A stretch of 50,872 nt of DNA from Actinomadura sp. KC06 (GCF_004348735.1 NZ_SMKT01000052.1:1-50872); one strand, 5' to 3'; shown: positions 1 to 8,824, numbered from the stretch's first letter. The notes: generated from the letters alone by a model not told the origin. A program made the numbers and translations.

Positions 1-1343
1 TCGGGGTGGCGGCGGTCCTCGGCGAGGACGGCGAGGTTCGGCAGATCGTCGGCCGTCGTCCGGCGGCCCAGGTAGTGGGGCGGGAGCTCGGGGTCCAGCC
101 ACCGGACCAGGTGCAGCAGCTTCACGTCGGACGGCAGGCGCGTGGTGAGATGGCCGTCGACGAGGTCGATGCGGCCATCGTCGTCGGGCATTTCCGCGAG
201 CCAGTCGCGCAGGCTCCGCCACGCCTCCCCGGACTCGCCGCGTGCGAAAAAGTATTGGGCGGCGTGATCCCAGTCTTCGATGAGCGCGCGCGCCAGTTCG
301 TCCCGGCGGGTGAAACGGCGGCCTTTGAACGGGAGCCCGCTGCTTGTCTCAGGTTGCCGACTCTCTTCGGCTACCGGTGGGGAACCGCCGTCGAGCCATT
401 CCTTTATTTGGGCGCCCGTCCATCTTTTGCGGGGGTCGCGGGTCAGGAGGCCCTGGCACAGCAGCCGCAGGCTCGGGTCGGGGACGTCGTCCGCGCTCAC
501 GGGCCGCGTCGCCAGATGGTCGACCACCACGGTCTCGCTCAGGCCCTGGAACGGGGCCCGGCCCGTCGCCATCTCCCGGACGATCATGCCGAGCGACCAC
601 CAGTCACGGGCGGGCGACACCTGTCCGGACAGCGACTCCGGCGCGGCGTAGGCCAGCGTCCGCGACGACGACGCGAACACCACGCTCTGATCGAGCACCT
701 TGCTCAGCCCGAAGTCGGCGATGGCCAGGCGCACCGGGTCCGCGCCCAGCACCAGGACGTTCTCCGGCTTGAGATCGCGGTGGACGATGCCCGCCCGGTG
801 CAGCGCCGTCAGGCCGTCCGCGAGCTGCGCGGCGAACTCGGCGGCGGTCTCCGCGGGGAGCGGCCCGTCCCGCAGCAGCGATCGCAGGTTGCCGTCGGGC
901 GCGTAGGCGGCGACCTCGTAGTCGCGACCGTCGGCGTGGCCGGTCTCCAGGATCCGCAGGACGTGCGGCGAGTCCAGCGCCGGCAGCTTCGCCCAGACCT
1001 CCCGGTCGGCGCTGTACCCGCGGCGGAAGATCTTCGCCACGTGCTCGTCGCCGCGCGCGTCCCGTACCAGGAGCAGGTCCGACTCGGCGCCCTGGACGGG
1101 AAGCTCCGCGATCGCCTCGTACCGCTCGCCCAGCACGGCCGGGAGCCGCATCAGCGATTCGTTGCCGGTCGCCGCTTCGCCGTCCCGTCGCGTCTCCGAC
1201 GGCGGACGCGACCCGGGGCGGGGCGCCGGGACCCGCGCGTCGCGCCGGGTCGACCCCGCGTCCGACGCGGGACCTGCGATGTCGCGCCGCGTGTCCTGCG
1301 GCGGCGTCCCGCCGCCGGGCCGGGTCTCGTCGAACTCGCCCAC
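1..1343 (-). CDS. Ser/Thr protein kinase, 3' end beyond the window
   Basis: Cytoplasmic-looking Hanks-type kinase read on the minus strand from a GTG at 1343; it is still open at base 1. After a basic, Pro/Arg-rich leader of about 75 residues come the VAIK-like Lys (AKIF, K104), the catalytic loop HRDLKPEN (D190), DFG (D210) and APE (AAPE). The Gly-rich loop is not recognisable: the stretch before K104 reads LPVQGAESDLLLV with no GxGxxG. After the kinase fold, at least 100 further residues rich in Trp/Asp (LxDWxxE-like) belong to no domain I know. It starts 13 nt after the DUF4282 gene and is probably cotranscribed with it. The C-terminal role cannot be judged because the gene is cut. Confidence 0.85.
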   Translation of the reverse strand, partial: MGEFDETRPGGGTPPQDTRRDIAGPASDAGSTRRDARVPAPRPGSRPPSETRRDGEAATGNESLMRLPAVLGERYEAIAELPVQGAESDLLLVRDARGDEHVAKIFRRGYSADREVWAKLPALDSPHVLRILETGHADGRDYEVAAYAPDGNLRSLLRDGPLPAETAAEFAAQLADGLTALHRAGIVHRDLKPENVLVLGADPVRLAIADFGLSKVLDQSVVFASSSRTLAYAAPESLSGQVSPARDWWSLGMIVREMATGRAPFQGLSETVVVDHLATRPVSADDVPDPSLRLLCQGLLTRDPRKRWTGAQIKEWLDGGSPPVAEESRQPETSSGLPFKGRRFTRRDELARALIEDWDHAAQYFFARGESGEAWRSLRDWLAEMPDDDGRIDLVDGHLTTRLPSDVKLLHLVRWLDPELPPHYLGRRTTADDLPNLAVLAEDRRHP

Positions 1344-1355
1344 CAGCAGCCCCGT

Positions 1356-1904
1356 CTAGTCCTTGTCCTTGATGGCCCGCAGATACTCACTGATCTTGAA
1401 CTGATTGATCACGAATTCGAGGACGATGCGCGTGATGAGCACCTGGAGGAGCCAGATGAACGGAGCCGCGACCAGGACGACGAGGCCGATCGACGAGCCC
1501 TCTTCGAGGTAGGCCAGCCCGTACCACGCCAGGACCAGCGAGACGAGGGTGATCGGGAGCAGCGACAGGGCATAGATGATCTTGACCAGTTTGGCGGTGA
1601 TCATGTAGTCGAAGTTCAGGTCGAACAGCGTCCCGACCACGCCCTTGCCCGCCCGATCGCGGGGATACGGAGGCGTCCAGTCCTGGCGCGCGTTCTGCGG
1701 CCCGTACTCCGGGCCCGGCGGGCGAGGCCCGGGGACGGTGCCCGGTTGCTGCGGCGGACCTGGTTGCTGAGGTGGGGCCGGTTGCTGGGGTTGCGGCGGC
1801 GGGCCGTAAGGATCTCCCGGGTGACCGGCTCCCGGGTGCCCGGCACCGGGCTGGCCGGGAGCCTGCGGGCGCGGTGGTTGACCGGGGTCCGAGGGGTGCG
1901 TCAT
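1356..1904 (-). CDS. DUF4282 domain membrane protein
   Basis: 182 residues. The first ~85 are a Pro/Gln/Gly-rich cytoplasmic tail (repeated PPQQPGPPQQPG). The remainder fits DUF4282: a conserved segment LFDLNFDYMITAKLVKIIY, then two transmembrane helices (about residues 108-130 and 138-160) and a charged C-terminus. DUF4282 proteins are small bacterial membrane proteins without an assigned biochemical role. The ATG at 1904 follows a GGAG ribosome binding site. The downstream kinase begins 13 nt after the stop, so the pair may form a membrane protein-kinase unit; that link is inference from spacing. Confidence 0.85.
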   Translation of the reverse strand: MTHPSDPGQPPRPQAPGQPGAGHPGAGHPGDPYGPPPQPQQPAPPQQPGPPQQPGTVPGPRPPGPEYGPQNARQDWTPPYPRDRAGKGVVGTLFDLNFDYMITAKLVKIIYALSLLPITLVSLVLAWYGLAYLEEGSSIGLVVLVAAPFIWLLQVLITRIVLEFVINQFKISEYLRAIKDKD

Positions 1905-2075
1905 CGCCGTCGTCTCCAGTGTGAGGCCGCCTACAGGAAGACTCTAGAGCCTGCGCCCCGCCCGCGCCCGGGACGAACTGCGCCGCCGCCCGTCCGGCGC
2001 CGTGGAAGGACGGCGCATGTCCCCGTACCGTTGGGGTGCCGAGGTCGAAGCGAGGCCGGATCAGGGCGAGGTTCA

Positions 2076-2705
2076 GTGGTCGCGTTCGTGTTGCTTCCCG
2101 TGGGGCTCGTCGTCGGCCTGCTCTTGGCGCCGCTGGCGGCACCGTTCGCCGGCGACGTCCGGCGCCGCCGCCGCGTCATGATGGGCCTGGTCACGGCCGC
2201 CGTCTACGGGGTGCTCGGATGGCGTGTCGGGCCCGAGCCCGTCCTGCCCGCGCTGCTTTACCTCGCTGCGGTCGGCACACTCCTCGGGTTCATCGACATC
2301 AAGGCCAAGCGGCTTCCCGACCGGTTCACCCTGCCGTCCTACGGCATCGCGGCGGCGCTCCTCGCCGCGGCCGCGCCTTTCACCGACGACGGCCTGCGCC
2401 GTTTCGAGCACGCGCTCATCGGAATGGCGCTGCTGTTCGGGCTTTATTTCGTCCAGGCGTTCCTGGTTCCGTCCGGTATCGGCATGGGGGACGTCAAGCT
2501 GTCCGGTGTGCTCGGCCTCTACCTCGGCTGGTTCGGGCAGGACGCCTGGATACTGGGCCTTTTGGCGACGTACCTGTTCGGCGGGGCGGCCGGTGTCGGC
2601 ATCATGATCGTCCGCCGTACCCGGAAAGGCGAGTTCGCGTTCGGCCCCTTCATGCTCGCGGGGGCGCTGCTCGCACTCCTCTCATTCTCCGCGCCCACGA
2701 CCTGA
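2076..2705 (+). CDS. A24 family prepilin peptidase, short form
   Basis: 209-residue polytopic membrane protein. It carries the two aspartates of the A24 aspartyl proteases: D74 in GFIDIKAKRLPD and D139 in the GxGD motif GIGMGDVKL. These enzymes cleave the leader of type IV pilin-like (Flp/Tad or competence) precursors at the inner face of the membrane. The N-terminal zinc-binding methyltransferase domain of full-length PilD is absent, as in TadV/CpaA-type enzymes. The GTG at 2076 was chosen because GAGG lies about 7 nt upstream and because the first helix begins at once. Reading further upstream in frame only opens antisense to the kinase. No pilin or Tad genes lie nearby, so its substrate is unknown. 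Confidence 0.85.
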   Translation: MVAFVLLPVGLVVGLLLAPLAAPFAGDVRRRRRVMMGLVTAAVYGVLGWRVGPEPVLPALLYLAAVGTLLGFIDIKAKRLPDRFTLPSYGIAAALLAAAAPFTDDGLRRFEHALIGMALLFGLYFVQAFLVPSGIGMGDVKLSGVLGLYLGWFGQDAWILGLLATYLFGGAAGVGIMIVRRTRKGEFAFGPFMLAGALLALLSFSAPTT

Positions 2706-2719
2706 ACTCCACACGGACG

Positions 2720-4480
2720 TCAGCCGCACAGCTTCTCGCCGCCCTTGACCCCTCCGCCGATCTTGTGGATCGTCGGCGGGGCGAGCCGCAGGCCGTTCCG
2801 GCCGATGACGAGCCGCACGCCGTTCGCCGGAGCCGCGGCGTCGGGGGTGAGCAGCGCGTCGGGGACGTCTCGCGCGAGCGCCGACGCCTGCGCCTCCGCG
2901 GACGGCGCGAAGACGATGCGGCTCTCGGGCGCGGCGGCGCCCTTCTCGACCTTCTTCGCCACCTTGAAACCGCGTTGGCGGAGCTGCTTCACGACGCGCT
3001 TCACCAGCTGGTCCCGTCCACCCGCGGCGACGACCGTGACGTTCACCTTGCCGGGGGCCGGCGGCGCCTGCTTCGCCTTGACTGGCTCGGCCGGCTCCGC
3101 TGGCAGGTCGTTGTCGTGGCGGACCGCGTCGAACAGCGGCTTGGCCAGCTCCTGGTTCCACTGGACGCGGTTCGGGTCCGGCGCGTACCGCTCGACCGGG
3201 ACGGTCACGAACCGCACCTGACCAGCGCTCATGCCCTTGAGACCGTCGGCCAGCTTCCGCATCGCGGACAGGTCCAGCTCGTCGTCCGTCGTCACCGACT
3301 TGGTCGCGGCCTTGAGGAACTTGTACGTCTTCGCCGGGTCGGTGAGGACTTTGCCGCTGGTCGCCTTGTCGACGACCGCGGCCATGAACTTCTGCTGGCG
3401 TTCGATCCGCTCGAGGTCGGACCCGTTCCCGAGCGAGTACCGGGCCCGCACGTAGCCGAGGGCCTGCTCGCCCTTGACGGTCTGCTTCCCGGCCTTCAGA
3501 TAGAGCTCCGCCCGCGGGTCGTTGACGGGCTTGTCGACGCAGATCTCGACGCCGCCCAATGCGTCCACCATGCGCTTGAAGCCCGAGAAGTCCACCTGGA
3601 CGAAATGGTCGATGTGGATGCCTGTGAGCGACTCCAGCATCTTCCATGTGCAGGTCGGCCCCGCGAACGCGAACGCCGAGTTCAGCATCCCGAACCGCCC
3701 CGGAACGGTCCCGCCCTTCTCTTTCTCGCACGCGGGGATTTTCACCATCGAGTCACGCGGAAAGCTGATCCCGACCGCCTGGTCCCTGTTGGGCGACAGG
3801 TGCAGCAGGATCGCCGTGTCCGACCGCGCCCCCGCGAACTCGGCCGACCCGCCGTACTCGGCGTTGTCGCCCTCACGCGTGTCGGACCCGATCAGCAGAA
3901 TGTTGAGCGACTTGTTCAGCTTCTTCGGACGGTCGGCGCCGAGCTGATCGGTGACGTGCTTCGTCCTGATCCCGCCGACCAGATCGTGATACAGCCACGC
4001 CGCTCCCGCGCCCCCGAGAAGCATGACGACGACCAGGCCGAACGCGACCCGCCGAAGCACCCTCCGCGGCCGCTTGCCTCCACCATCCGCGGCGCCCTTC
4101 TCCCCGTCCTCAGGGGCCGGCGCGTCTTTGGCACGGTCCTGCCGCGTTTCGGCTTCAGCAGCCTCGGACGTGTCCTGGCCGGACGCGGCTGACGTGTCGT
4201 CCGTGGGGCCGTCCGCCCGCGTCACGTTCACCGACCCCGCGTCACCCGAAGCGGCTTCCTCCGGTTCTGGTGCGCTTTCGGCGCTGTCCGGCGGCGTCTC
4301 GGCTGGTGCTTCGGCGGGTGTGGTGCCGCGTAGTCGGGTTTCGTCGAAGACGACGCCGGCGGTCGGTGAGGTGTCCTTCTGGCCGGACGCGCGCGGGTCG
4401 GTCGCGGTGTCATCGGCTGAGGTGCTGGGTGCGGCCTGGTCCCCCGCGAGGTCGTCGCGGCCGGGGTCGTTGTCGCTCAT
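2720..4480 (-). CDS. LCP (LytR-CpsA-Psr) family cell-wall ligase with LytR_C domain
   Basis: 586 residues. A disordered acidic cytoplasmic tail (1-135, Asp/Glu/Ser/Ala/Pro-rich) is followed by a basic stop (KRPRRVLRR), one transmembrane helix (about 144-164) and an extracellular LCP domain. LCP hallmarks are visible: NILLIGSDTR, ARSDTAILLHL and SFPRDS, the Asp/Arg residues that bind polyprenyl pyrophosphate. A LytR_C domain occupies about 475-575. LCP proteins transfer glycopolymers such as teichoic acid or arabinogalactan from lipid carriers to peptidoglycan. The gene converges on the prepilin peptidase (14 nt between stops). A second LCP gene lies at 27916-28884. The unusually long acidic N-terminus could be a phosphorylation platform; that is inference. 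Confidence 0.9.
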   Translation of the reverse strand: MSDNDPGRDDLAGDQAAPSTSADDTATDPRASGQKDTSPTAGVVFDETRLRGTTPAEAPAETPPDSAESAPEPEEAASGDAGSVNVTRADGPTDDTSAASGQDTSEAAEAETRQDRAKDAPAPEDGEKGAADGGGKRPRRVLRRVAFGLVVVMLLGGAGAAWLYHDLVGGIRTKHVTDQLGADRPKKLNKSLNILLIGSDTREGDNAEYGGSAEFAGARSDTAILLHLSPNRDQAVGISFPRDSMVKIPACEKEKGGTVPGRFGMLNSAFAFAGPTCTWKMLESLTGIHIDHFVQVDFSGFKRMVDALGGVEICVDKPVNDPRAELYLKAGKQTVKGEQALGYVRARYSLGNGSDLERIERQQKFMAAVVDKATSGKVLTDPAKTYKFLKAATKSVTTDDELDLSAMRKLADGLKGMSAGQVRFVTVPVERYAPDPNRVQWNQELAKPLFDAVRHDNDLPAEPAEPVKAKQAPPAPGKVNVTVVAAGGRDQLVKRVVKQLRQRGFKVAKKVEKGAAAPESRIVFAPSAEAQASALARDVPDALLTPDAAAPANGVRLVIGRNGLRLAPPTIHKIGGGVKGGEKLCG

Positions 4481-4886
4481 CGGTCCCGTCTCGGCGCGGG
4501 CCCTGGTCAGGGCGCGTGATTTACGTAGTCCGTCAGTTCAGGAAGGCGGCGGGAGCCACGGGGGAGCGTGCACCTCCACTTATTTGATGCGCGAGACGTC
4601 CGTTCTGTTGACAAGTGCGCGGAAAACCTGGCGTCGTGACGGTGCGGTGCCGGTTCGCGGCTTTCCGTGCGGCCGGCGCCGTGAACGCGGGCCGGATGAT
4701 CGGGCTCCGGTTCGCCATGATCACCCGGATCGGGACGGGGAGGGTCCTCGGGGGCCGGGTGACCTGCGCCGAGGAGGCGGCGTCCGGATCGGTCATGCCT
4801 TTGCGTGCTCGTCTCCATTCCGCTGGGCAATAACAACTGGTTATGGATGACGGGCGGTGCCGAGGGGGCCTTCGGCGGATAAAGTC

Positions 4887-4902
4887 TGTGGTCAGACTCA
4901 CA
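4887..4902 (+). promoter_or_regulatory. CRP/GlxR-like operator 1
   Basis: TGTGG-N6-TCACA, one mismatch from the actinobacterial CRP/GlxR consensus TGTGA-N6-TCACA. It lies 252 bp before sdhC and overlaps a perfect hairpin AGTCTG-TGGT-CAGACT (4883-4898). Confidence 0.5.
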
Positions 4903-4915
4903 TATGGGTTCTCCC

Positions 4916-4931
4916 TGTTATGTATGTCACA
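4916..4931 (+). promoter_or_regulatory. CRP/GlxR-like operator 2
   Basis: TGTTA-N6-TCACA, one mismatch from TGTGA-N6-TCACA. It is centred 29 bp (nearly three helical turns) downstream of operator 1. A Crp/Fnr gene with fitting recognition residues lies just after the operon. Confidence 0.5.
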
Positions 4932-5154
4932 GCTCCCGTCAGGTGGCGTAAGGTCGCTTCGCTAGAAGCGCACACGAGGCGTCACCGCCCGCATGCGGCA
5001 CGGCCTCCGGCCGCCGTCCGCGGCCCCGGCAAGGGGCGCTCGACCAAAGGGCCGAGGGTTCTGACCCAGGGGCGACGGCCGGGCGCGACGGACGCGTGGG
5101 TGCGCGCAGACCGTGATACGGGGACATGACGACCCGAGCTCAGGAGAGCGATCG

Positions 5155-5985
5155 ATGAGCACTGTGGAGGCGCCGGCTAAGTCGCGCGCCCAGATCAAGG
5201 AACGCACGCTCCGGAAGGACAACTGGCGCCTGTATCCGGTCACGACCTTCGTGATCTTCACGGCATGGGTGGTGTACGCGACGGTCCGGGCCTTCTGGGG
5301 CTCGGCGTTCTACGTCCCGGAATTTCACTACCTGACGCCGTTCTACTCGCCGTGCTTCAACGAGATCTGCAACAACGTGACGGTGAACGGCCACACCGGG
5401 AACGCGGCGGAATTCGGGACGTTCCTGCCCGAGTCCACCCGGGGCTGGATCCCGTTCGCGGCGATCTCGCTGCCGTTCCTGCTGCTGTTCCGGCTCACCT
5501 GCTACTACTACCGGAAGGCGTACTACCGCTCGTTCTGGGCGTCGCCGTCCGCGTGCGCGGTGAAGGAGCCGCACGGCAAGTACACCGGCGAGCGGCGTTT
5601 CCCGCTCATCGGGCAGAACCTGCACCGCTACTTCTGGCTCGCGGCCGTCCTCATCTCGCTCGTCAACACCTACGACGCGATCCTCGCCTTCCACGGCAAG
5701 GACGGCGGGTTCGGCATCGGGCTCGGCACGCTCATCCTGGTCGCGAACGTGGTCCTGCTGTGGCTGTACACCCTGTCGTGCCACTCGTGCCGGCACATCG
5801 TCGGCGGACGGTTGAAGAACTTCTCCAAGCACCCGTTCCGGTACCGGATGTGGGGCTGGGTGTCCAAGATCAACGAGCGGCACGGCATGTACGCGCTGAT
5901 CACCCTGGGCTCGCTGGTGGTCGCCGACCTGTACGTCGCGCTCGTCGCCAGCGAGACCATCTCCGACCTGCGTATCTTCAACTGA
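5155..5985 (+). CDS. sdhC: Succinate dehydrogenase membrane subunit, mycobacterial Sdh1 type
   Basis: 276 residues with about five membrane helices (roughly 29-49, 98-116, 158-178, 188-207, 246-266). It resembles the membrane anchor of mycobacterial Sdh1, not classical SdhC/SdhD. Cys and His cluster near the membrane: C116, C134 and H140 (SACAVKEPH), H157, and C209-H210-S-C212-R-H214. In M. smegmatis Sdh1 the anchor holds an extra Rieske-type [2Fe-2S] cluster, and these residues are the obvious candidate ligands. The ATG at 5155 follows AGGAGAG at 5142-5148. It is first in a three-gene operon, 12 nt before the flavoprotein gene. Function: passing electrons from succinate oxidation to menaquinone. 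Confidence 0.88.
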   Translation: MSTVEAPAKSRAQIKERTLRKDNWRLYPVTTFVIFTAWVVYATVRAFWGSAFYVPEFHYLTPFYSPCFNEICNNVTVNGHTGNAAEFGTFLPESTRGWIPFAAISLPFLLLFRLTCYYYRKAYYRSFWASPSACAVKEPHGKYTGERRFPLIGQNLHRYFWLAAVLISLVNTYDAILAFHGKDGGFGIGLGTLILVANVVLLWLYTLSCHSCRHIVGGRLKNFSKHPFRYRMWGWVSKINERHGMYALITLGSLVVADLYVALVASETISDLRIFN

Positions 5986-5997
5986 GGCCAAGGAATC

Positions 5998-8022
5998 ATG
6001 ACTGAGATCGAGAGGCACTCGTACGACGTCGTGGTCATCGGTGCCGGCGGCGCCGGGCTGCGCGCGGCGATCGAGGCGCGCCTCCAGGGCAAGAAGACCG
6101 CGATCATCTCCAAGTCGCTGTTCGGCAAGGCGCACACGGTGATGGCCGAGGGCGGCGCCGCCGCGGCGATGGGCAACATCAACTCCAACGACAACTGGCA
6201 GGTCCACTTCCGCGACACCATGCGCGGCGGCAAGTTCATGAACAGCTGGCGGATGGCGGAGCTGCACGCCAAGGAGGCCCCGGACCGCATCTGGGAGCTG
6301 GAGCACTGGGGCGCGCTGTTCGACCGCACCAAGGACGGCAAGATCAGCCAGCGCAACTTCGGCGGGCACGAGTACCCCCGGCTCGCGCACGTCGGCGACC
6401 GGACGGGCCTGGAGCTGATCCGCACCACGCAGCAGAAGGTCGTCGCGCTGCAGCAGGAGGACCACGCCGAGCACGGCGACTACGAGGCCCGGCTGAAGGT
6501 GTGGGCCGAGACGACCGTGACGCGGCTGCTCAAGGACGGCGACGGCAAGATCTGCGGCGCGTTCGGCTACGTCCGCGAGACCGGCAAGTTCGTCGTGTTC
6601 GAGGCGCCCGCCGTGGTGCTCGCGACGGGCGGGATCGGCAAGGCGTTCAAGGTCACGTCCAACTCCTGGGAGTACACCGGGGACGGGCACGCGCTGGCGC
6701 TGCTGGCCGGCGGGACGCTGCTGAACATGGAGTTCGTGCAGTTCCACCCGACGGGGATGGTCTGGCCGCCGTCCGTCAAGGGCATCCTCGTGACCGAGTC
6801 GGTGCGCGGCGACCGCGGCGTCCTGCGGAACTCCGAGGGCAAGCGGTTCATGTTCGACTACATCCCCGAGGTGTTCAAGCACCAGTACGCGACCACCGAG
6901 GAGGAGGGCGACCGCTGGTACGACGACCCCGACAACAACAAGCGCCCGCCCGAGCTGCTGCCGCGCGACGAGGTGGCGCGCGCGATCAACTCCGAGGTCA
7001 AGGCGGGACGGGGATCGCCGCACGGCGGGGTGTTCCTCACCGTCGTCGACCGGATGCCGGGCGGCGCCGAGGAGATCAGGCGGCGGCTGCCGTCGATGTA
7101 CCACCAGTTCAAGGAGCTGGCGGACGTCGACATCACCGCGGAGGCGATGGAGGTCGGCCCGACCTGCCACTACGTGATGGGCGGCGTGGAGGTCGACCCT
7201 GACACCGGCGCCGCGCTGGTGCCGGGGCTGTTCGCGGCGGGCGAGGTCTCCGGCGGCATGCACGGCTCGAACCGGCTCGGCGGCAACTCGCTGTCCGACC
7301 TGCTGGTGTTCGGGCGGCGGGCCGGGCTCGGCGCGTCCGAGTACATCGACGGGCTGGACGCGCGTCCCGCGGTCCCGGACGCGGAGGTCGACGCGGCGAC
7401 GGCCGAGGCGCTGGCGCCGTTGGAGCGGGAGGGCGGCGAGAACCCCTACGCCGTCCACGCCGAGCTGCAGCAGACGATGAACGAGCTGGTCGGCATCATC
7501 CGCAAGGAGGGGGAGCTGGAGCAGGCGATCGCGTCGCTCGGCAAGCTCCGCGAGCGGATCGCGAACGTCGGCGTCGAGCCGGTCGCGGTCGGCGACGGCG
7601 GCCGCGGCTACCACCCCGGCTGGCACCTCGCGCTCGACCTGCGCAACATGCTGCTGGTGTCGGAGGCCGTCGCGAAGGCGGCGCTGGAGCGGCAGGAGAG
7701 CCGCGGCGGCCACACCCGCGACGACTACCCGCAGATGTCCGCGGACTGGCGGAAGATCAACCTGGTCTGCTCGCTGGCCGGCGACCCGGCGTCCCCGCAC
7801 GTCGAGCTGAAGCGGCAGGCGATGACGCCGATGCGGGACGACCTGCTCGAACTGTTCGACAACGACGAGCTGAAGAAGTACCTGACCGCTGAGGAACTGC
7901 CGGCGGGCTTGGCGGAGGAGGCCAAGACCGAGGAGGCGGAGGCCGCGGCGGGGTCCGGCGCGACCTCGGCGAAGGCCAAGGACGGCGCAGGGGCCAAGGA
8001 CGACGAGGAGGACGGCCGATGA
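5998..8022 (+). CDS. sdhA: Succinate dehydrogenase/fumarate reductase flavoprotein, Sdh1 type
   Basis: 674-residue catalytic subunit. The N-terminus shows the FAD dinucleotide fold (VVVIGAGGAG), the covalent-FAD histidine H46 in KAHTVMAEGG, and the substrate-side segments QFHPTG and RGDRGVLRNSEG. A later HGSNRLGGNSL closes the FAD domain. The C-terminal ~45 residues are an Ala/Glu/Lys-rich low-complexity tail (EEAKTEEAEAAAGSG) beyond the usual SdhA end, so this protein is longer than classical ~600-residue versions, as in mycobacterial Sdh1. It oxidises succinate to fumarate. Its last 4 nt overlap sdhB (ATGA), implying translational coupling. Confidence 0.95.
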   Translation: MTEIERHSYDVVVIGAGGAGLRAAIEARLQGKKTAIISKSLFGKAHTVMAEGGAAAAMGNINSNDNWQVHFRDTMRGGKFMNSWRMAELHAKEAPDRIWELEHWGALFDRTKDGKISQRNFGGHEYPRLAHVGDRTGLELIRTTQQKVVALQQEDHAEHGDYEARLKVWAETTVTRLLKDGDGKICGAFGYVRETGKFVVFEAPAVVLATGGIGKAFKVTSNSWEYTGDGHALALLAGGTLLNMEFVQFHPTGMVWPPSVKGILVTESVRGDRGVLRNSEGKRFMFDYIPEVFKHQYATTEEEGDRWYDDPDNNKRPPELLPRDEVARAINSEVKAGRGSPHGGVFLTVVDRMPGGAEEIRRRLPSMYHQFKELADVDITAEAMEVGPTCHYVMGGVEVDPDTGAALVPGLFAAGEVSGGMHGSNRLGGNSLSDLLVFGRRAGLGASEYIDGLDARPAVPDAEVDAATAEALAPLEREGGENPYAVHAELQQTMNELVGIIRKEGELEQAIASLGKLRERIANVGVEPVAVGDGGRGYHPGWHLALDLRNMLLVSEAVAKAALERQESRGGHTRDDYPQMSADWRKINLVCSLAGDPASPHVELKRQAMTPMRDDLLELFDNDELKKYLTAEELPAGLAEEAKTEEAEAAAGSGATSAKAKDGAGAKDDEEDGR

Positions 8023-8789
8023 GCTACGAGGCCAAATTCAAGGTCTGGCGCGGCGACGACGGGGACGGCGAGCTCACCGACTACACCGTCGAGGTGAACG
8101 AGGGCGAGGTCGTCCTCGACATCATCCACCGGCTGCAGGCCACGCAGGCCCCCGACCTCGCCGTCCGGTGGAACTGCAAGGCGGGCAAGTGCGGCTCCTG
8201 CTCCGCGGAGATCAACGGCATGCCGCGGCTGCTGTGCATGACCCGGATGTCGACGTTCGACCCGGACGAGACGGTCACGGTCACGCCGGTCCGCACGTTC
8301 CCCGTCATCCGCGACCTCGTGACGGACGTGTCGTACAACTACCAGAAGGCGCGGGAGATCCCGTCGTTCGACCCGGGCGACGCCAAGCCCGGCGAGCTGC
8401 GCATGCAGCAGGTGGACGTCGAGCGCTCGCAGGAGTTCCGCAAGTGCATCGAGTGCTTCCTGTGCCAGAACGTCTGCCACGTCATCCGCGACCATGAGGA
8501 GAACAAGGCCGAGTTCTCCGGCCCACGCTTCCTGATGCGGATCGGGGAGCTGGAGATGCACCCGGCGGACGTCGCGGACCGGCGCGAGATCGCGGCGAAG
8601 GACCACGGGCTCGGGTTCTGCAACATCACCAAGTGCTGCACCGAGGTCTGCCCCGAGCACATCAAGATCACCGACAATGCGCTGATCCCGATGAAGGAGC
8701 GGGTCGTCGGCCGCAAGTACGACCCGGTGGTGTGGCTCGGCAGCAAGCTCGGCATCGTCAAGAAGGGCCAGGACACCCCGTCCGCCTGA
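8019..8789 (+). CDS. sdhB: Succinate dehydrogenase iron-sulfur subunit, Sdh1 type
   Basis: 256 residues with all three cluster motifs. The N-terminal [2Fe-2S] ferredoxin fold has C53, C58, C61 and C73 (CKAGKCGSC). The C-terminal ferredoxin domain has C143, C146, C149 and C153 (CIECFLCQNVC) and C201, C206/C207 and C211 (CNITKCCTEVC) for the [4Fe-4S] and [3Fe-4S] centres. It relays electrons from SdhA to the membrane subunit. It overlaps sdhA by 4 nt and ends the operon; a strong hairpin terminator begins 36 nt after the stop. Confidence 0.95.
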   Translation: MSYEAKFKVWRGDDGDGELTDYTVEVNEGEVVLDIIHRLQATQAPDLAVRWNCKAGKCGSCSAEINGMPRLLCMTRMSTFDPDETVTVTPVRTFPVIRDLVTDVSYNYQKAREIPSFDPGDAKPGELRMQQVDVERSQEFRKCIECFLCQNVCHVIRDHEENKAEFSGPRFLMRIGELEMHPADVADRREIAAKDHGLGFCNITKCCTEVCPEHIKITDNALIPMKERVVGRKYDPVVWLGSKLGIVKKGQDTPSA

Positions 8790-8824
8790 CGGGCACGGGC
8801 CCGGTGACCTGCGGGCCGAGGTTT

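Larger units (their letters stand above)
4481..5154. other. Long intergenic region upstream of sdhCAB (Sdh1 type)
   Basis: 674 bp between divergent genes. It holds two tandem CRP-like sites (listed separately) and a 6-bp hairpin CGCTTC-GCTA-GAAGCG at 4955-4970 in the presumed sdh leader. On the minus strand, about 4794 down to 4600 has coding-like third-position GC beginning MTDPDAASSAQ, but the bias fades and it matches nothing I recognise, so I do not call it a gene. I see nothing else. Confidence 0.5.

Noticed and set aside
6..2705. 900-codon open frame on the + strand
   Set aside because: Only its last ~209 codons (prepilin peptidase) are real. The rest is antisense to a kinase with HRD/DFG/APE motifs and is low-complexity Arg/Gly/Ala.
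4533..4794. Possible small minus-strand gene beginning MTDPDAASSAQ
   Set aside because: Third-position GC is high only in the first ~50 codons, there is no good ribosome binding site, no recognisable domain, and the opposite strand shows similar bias.
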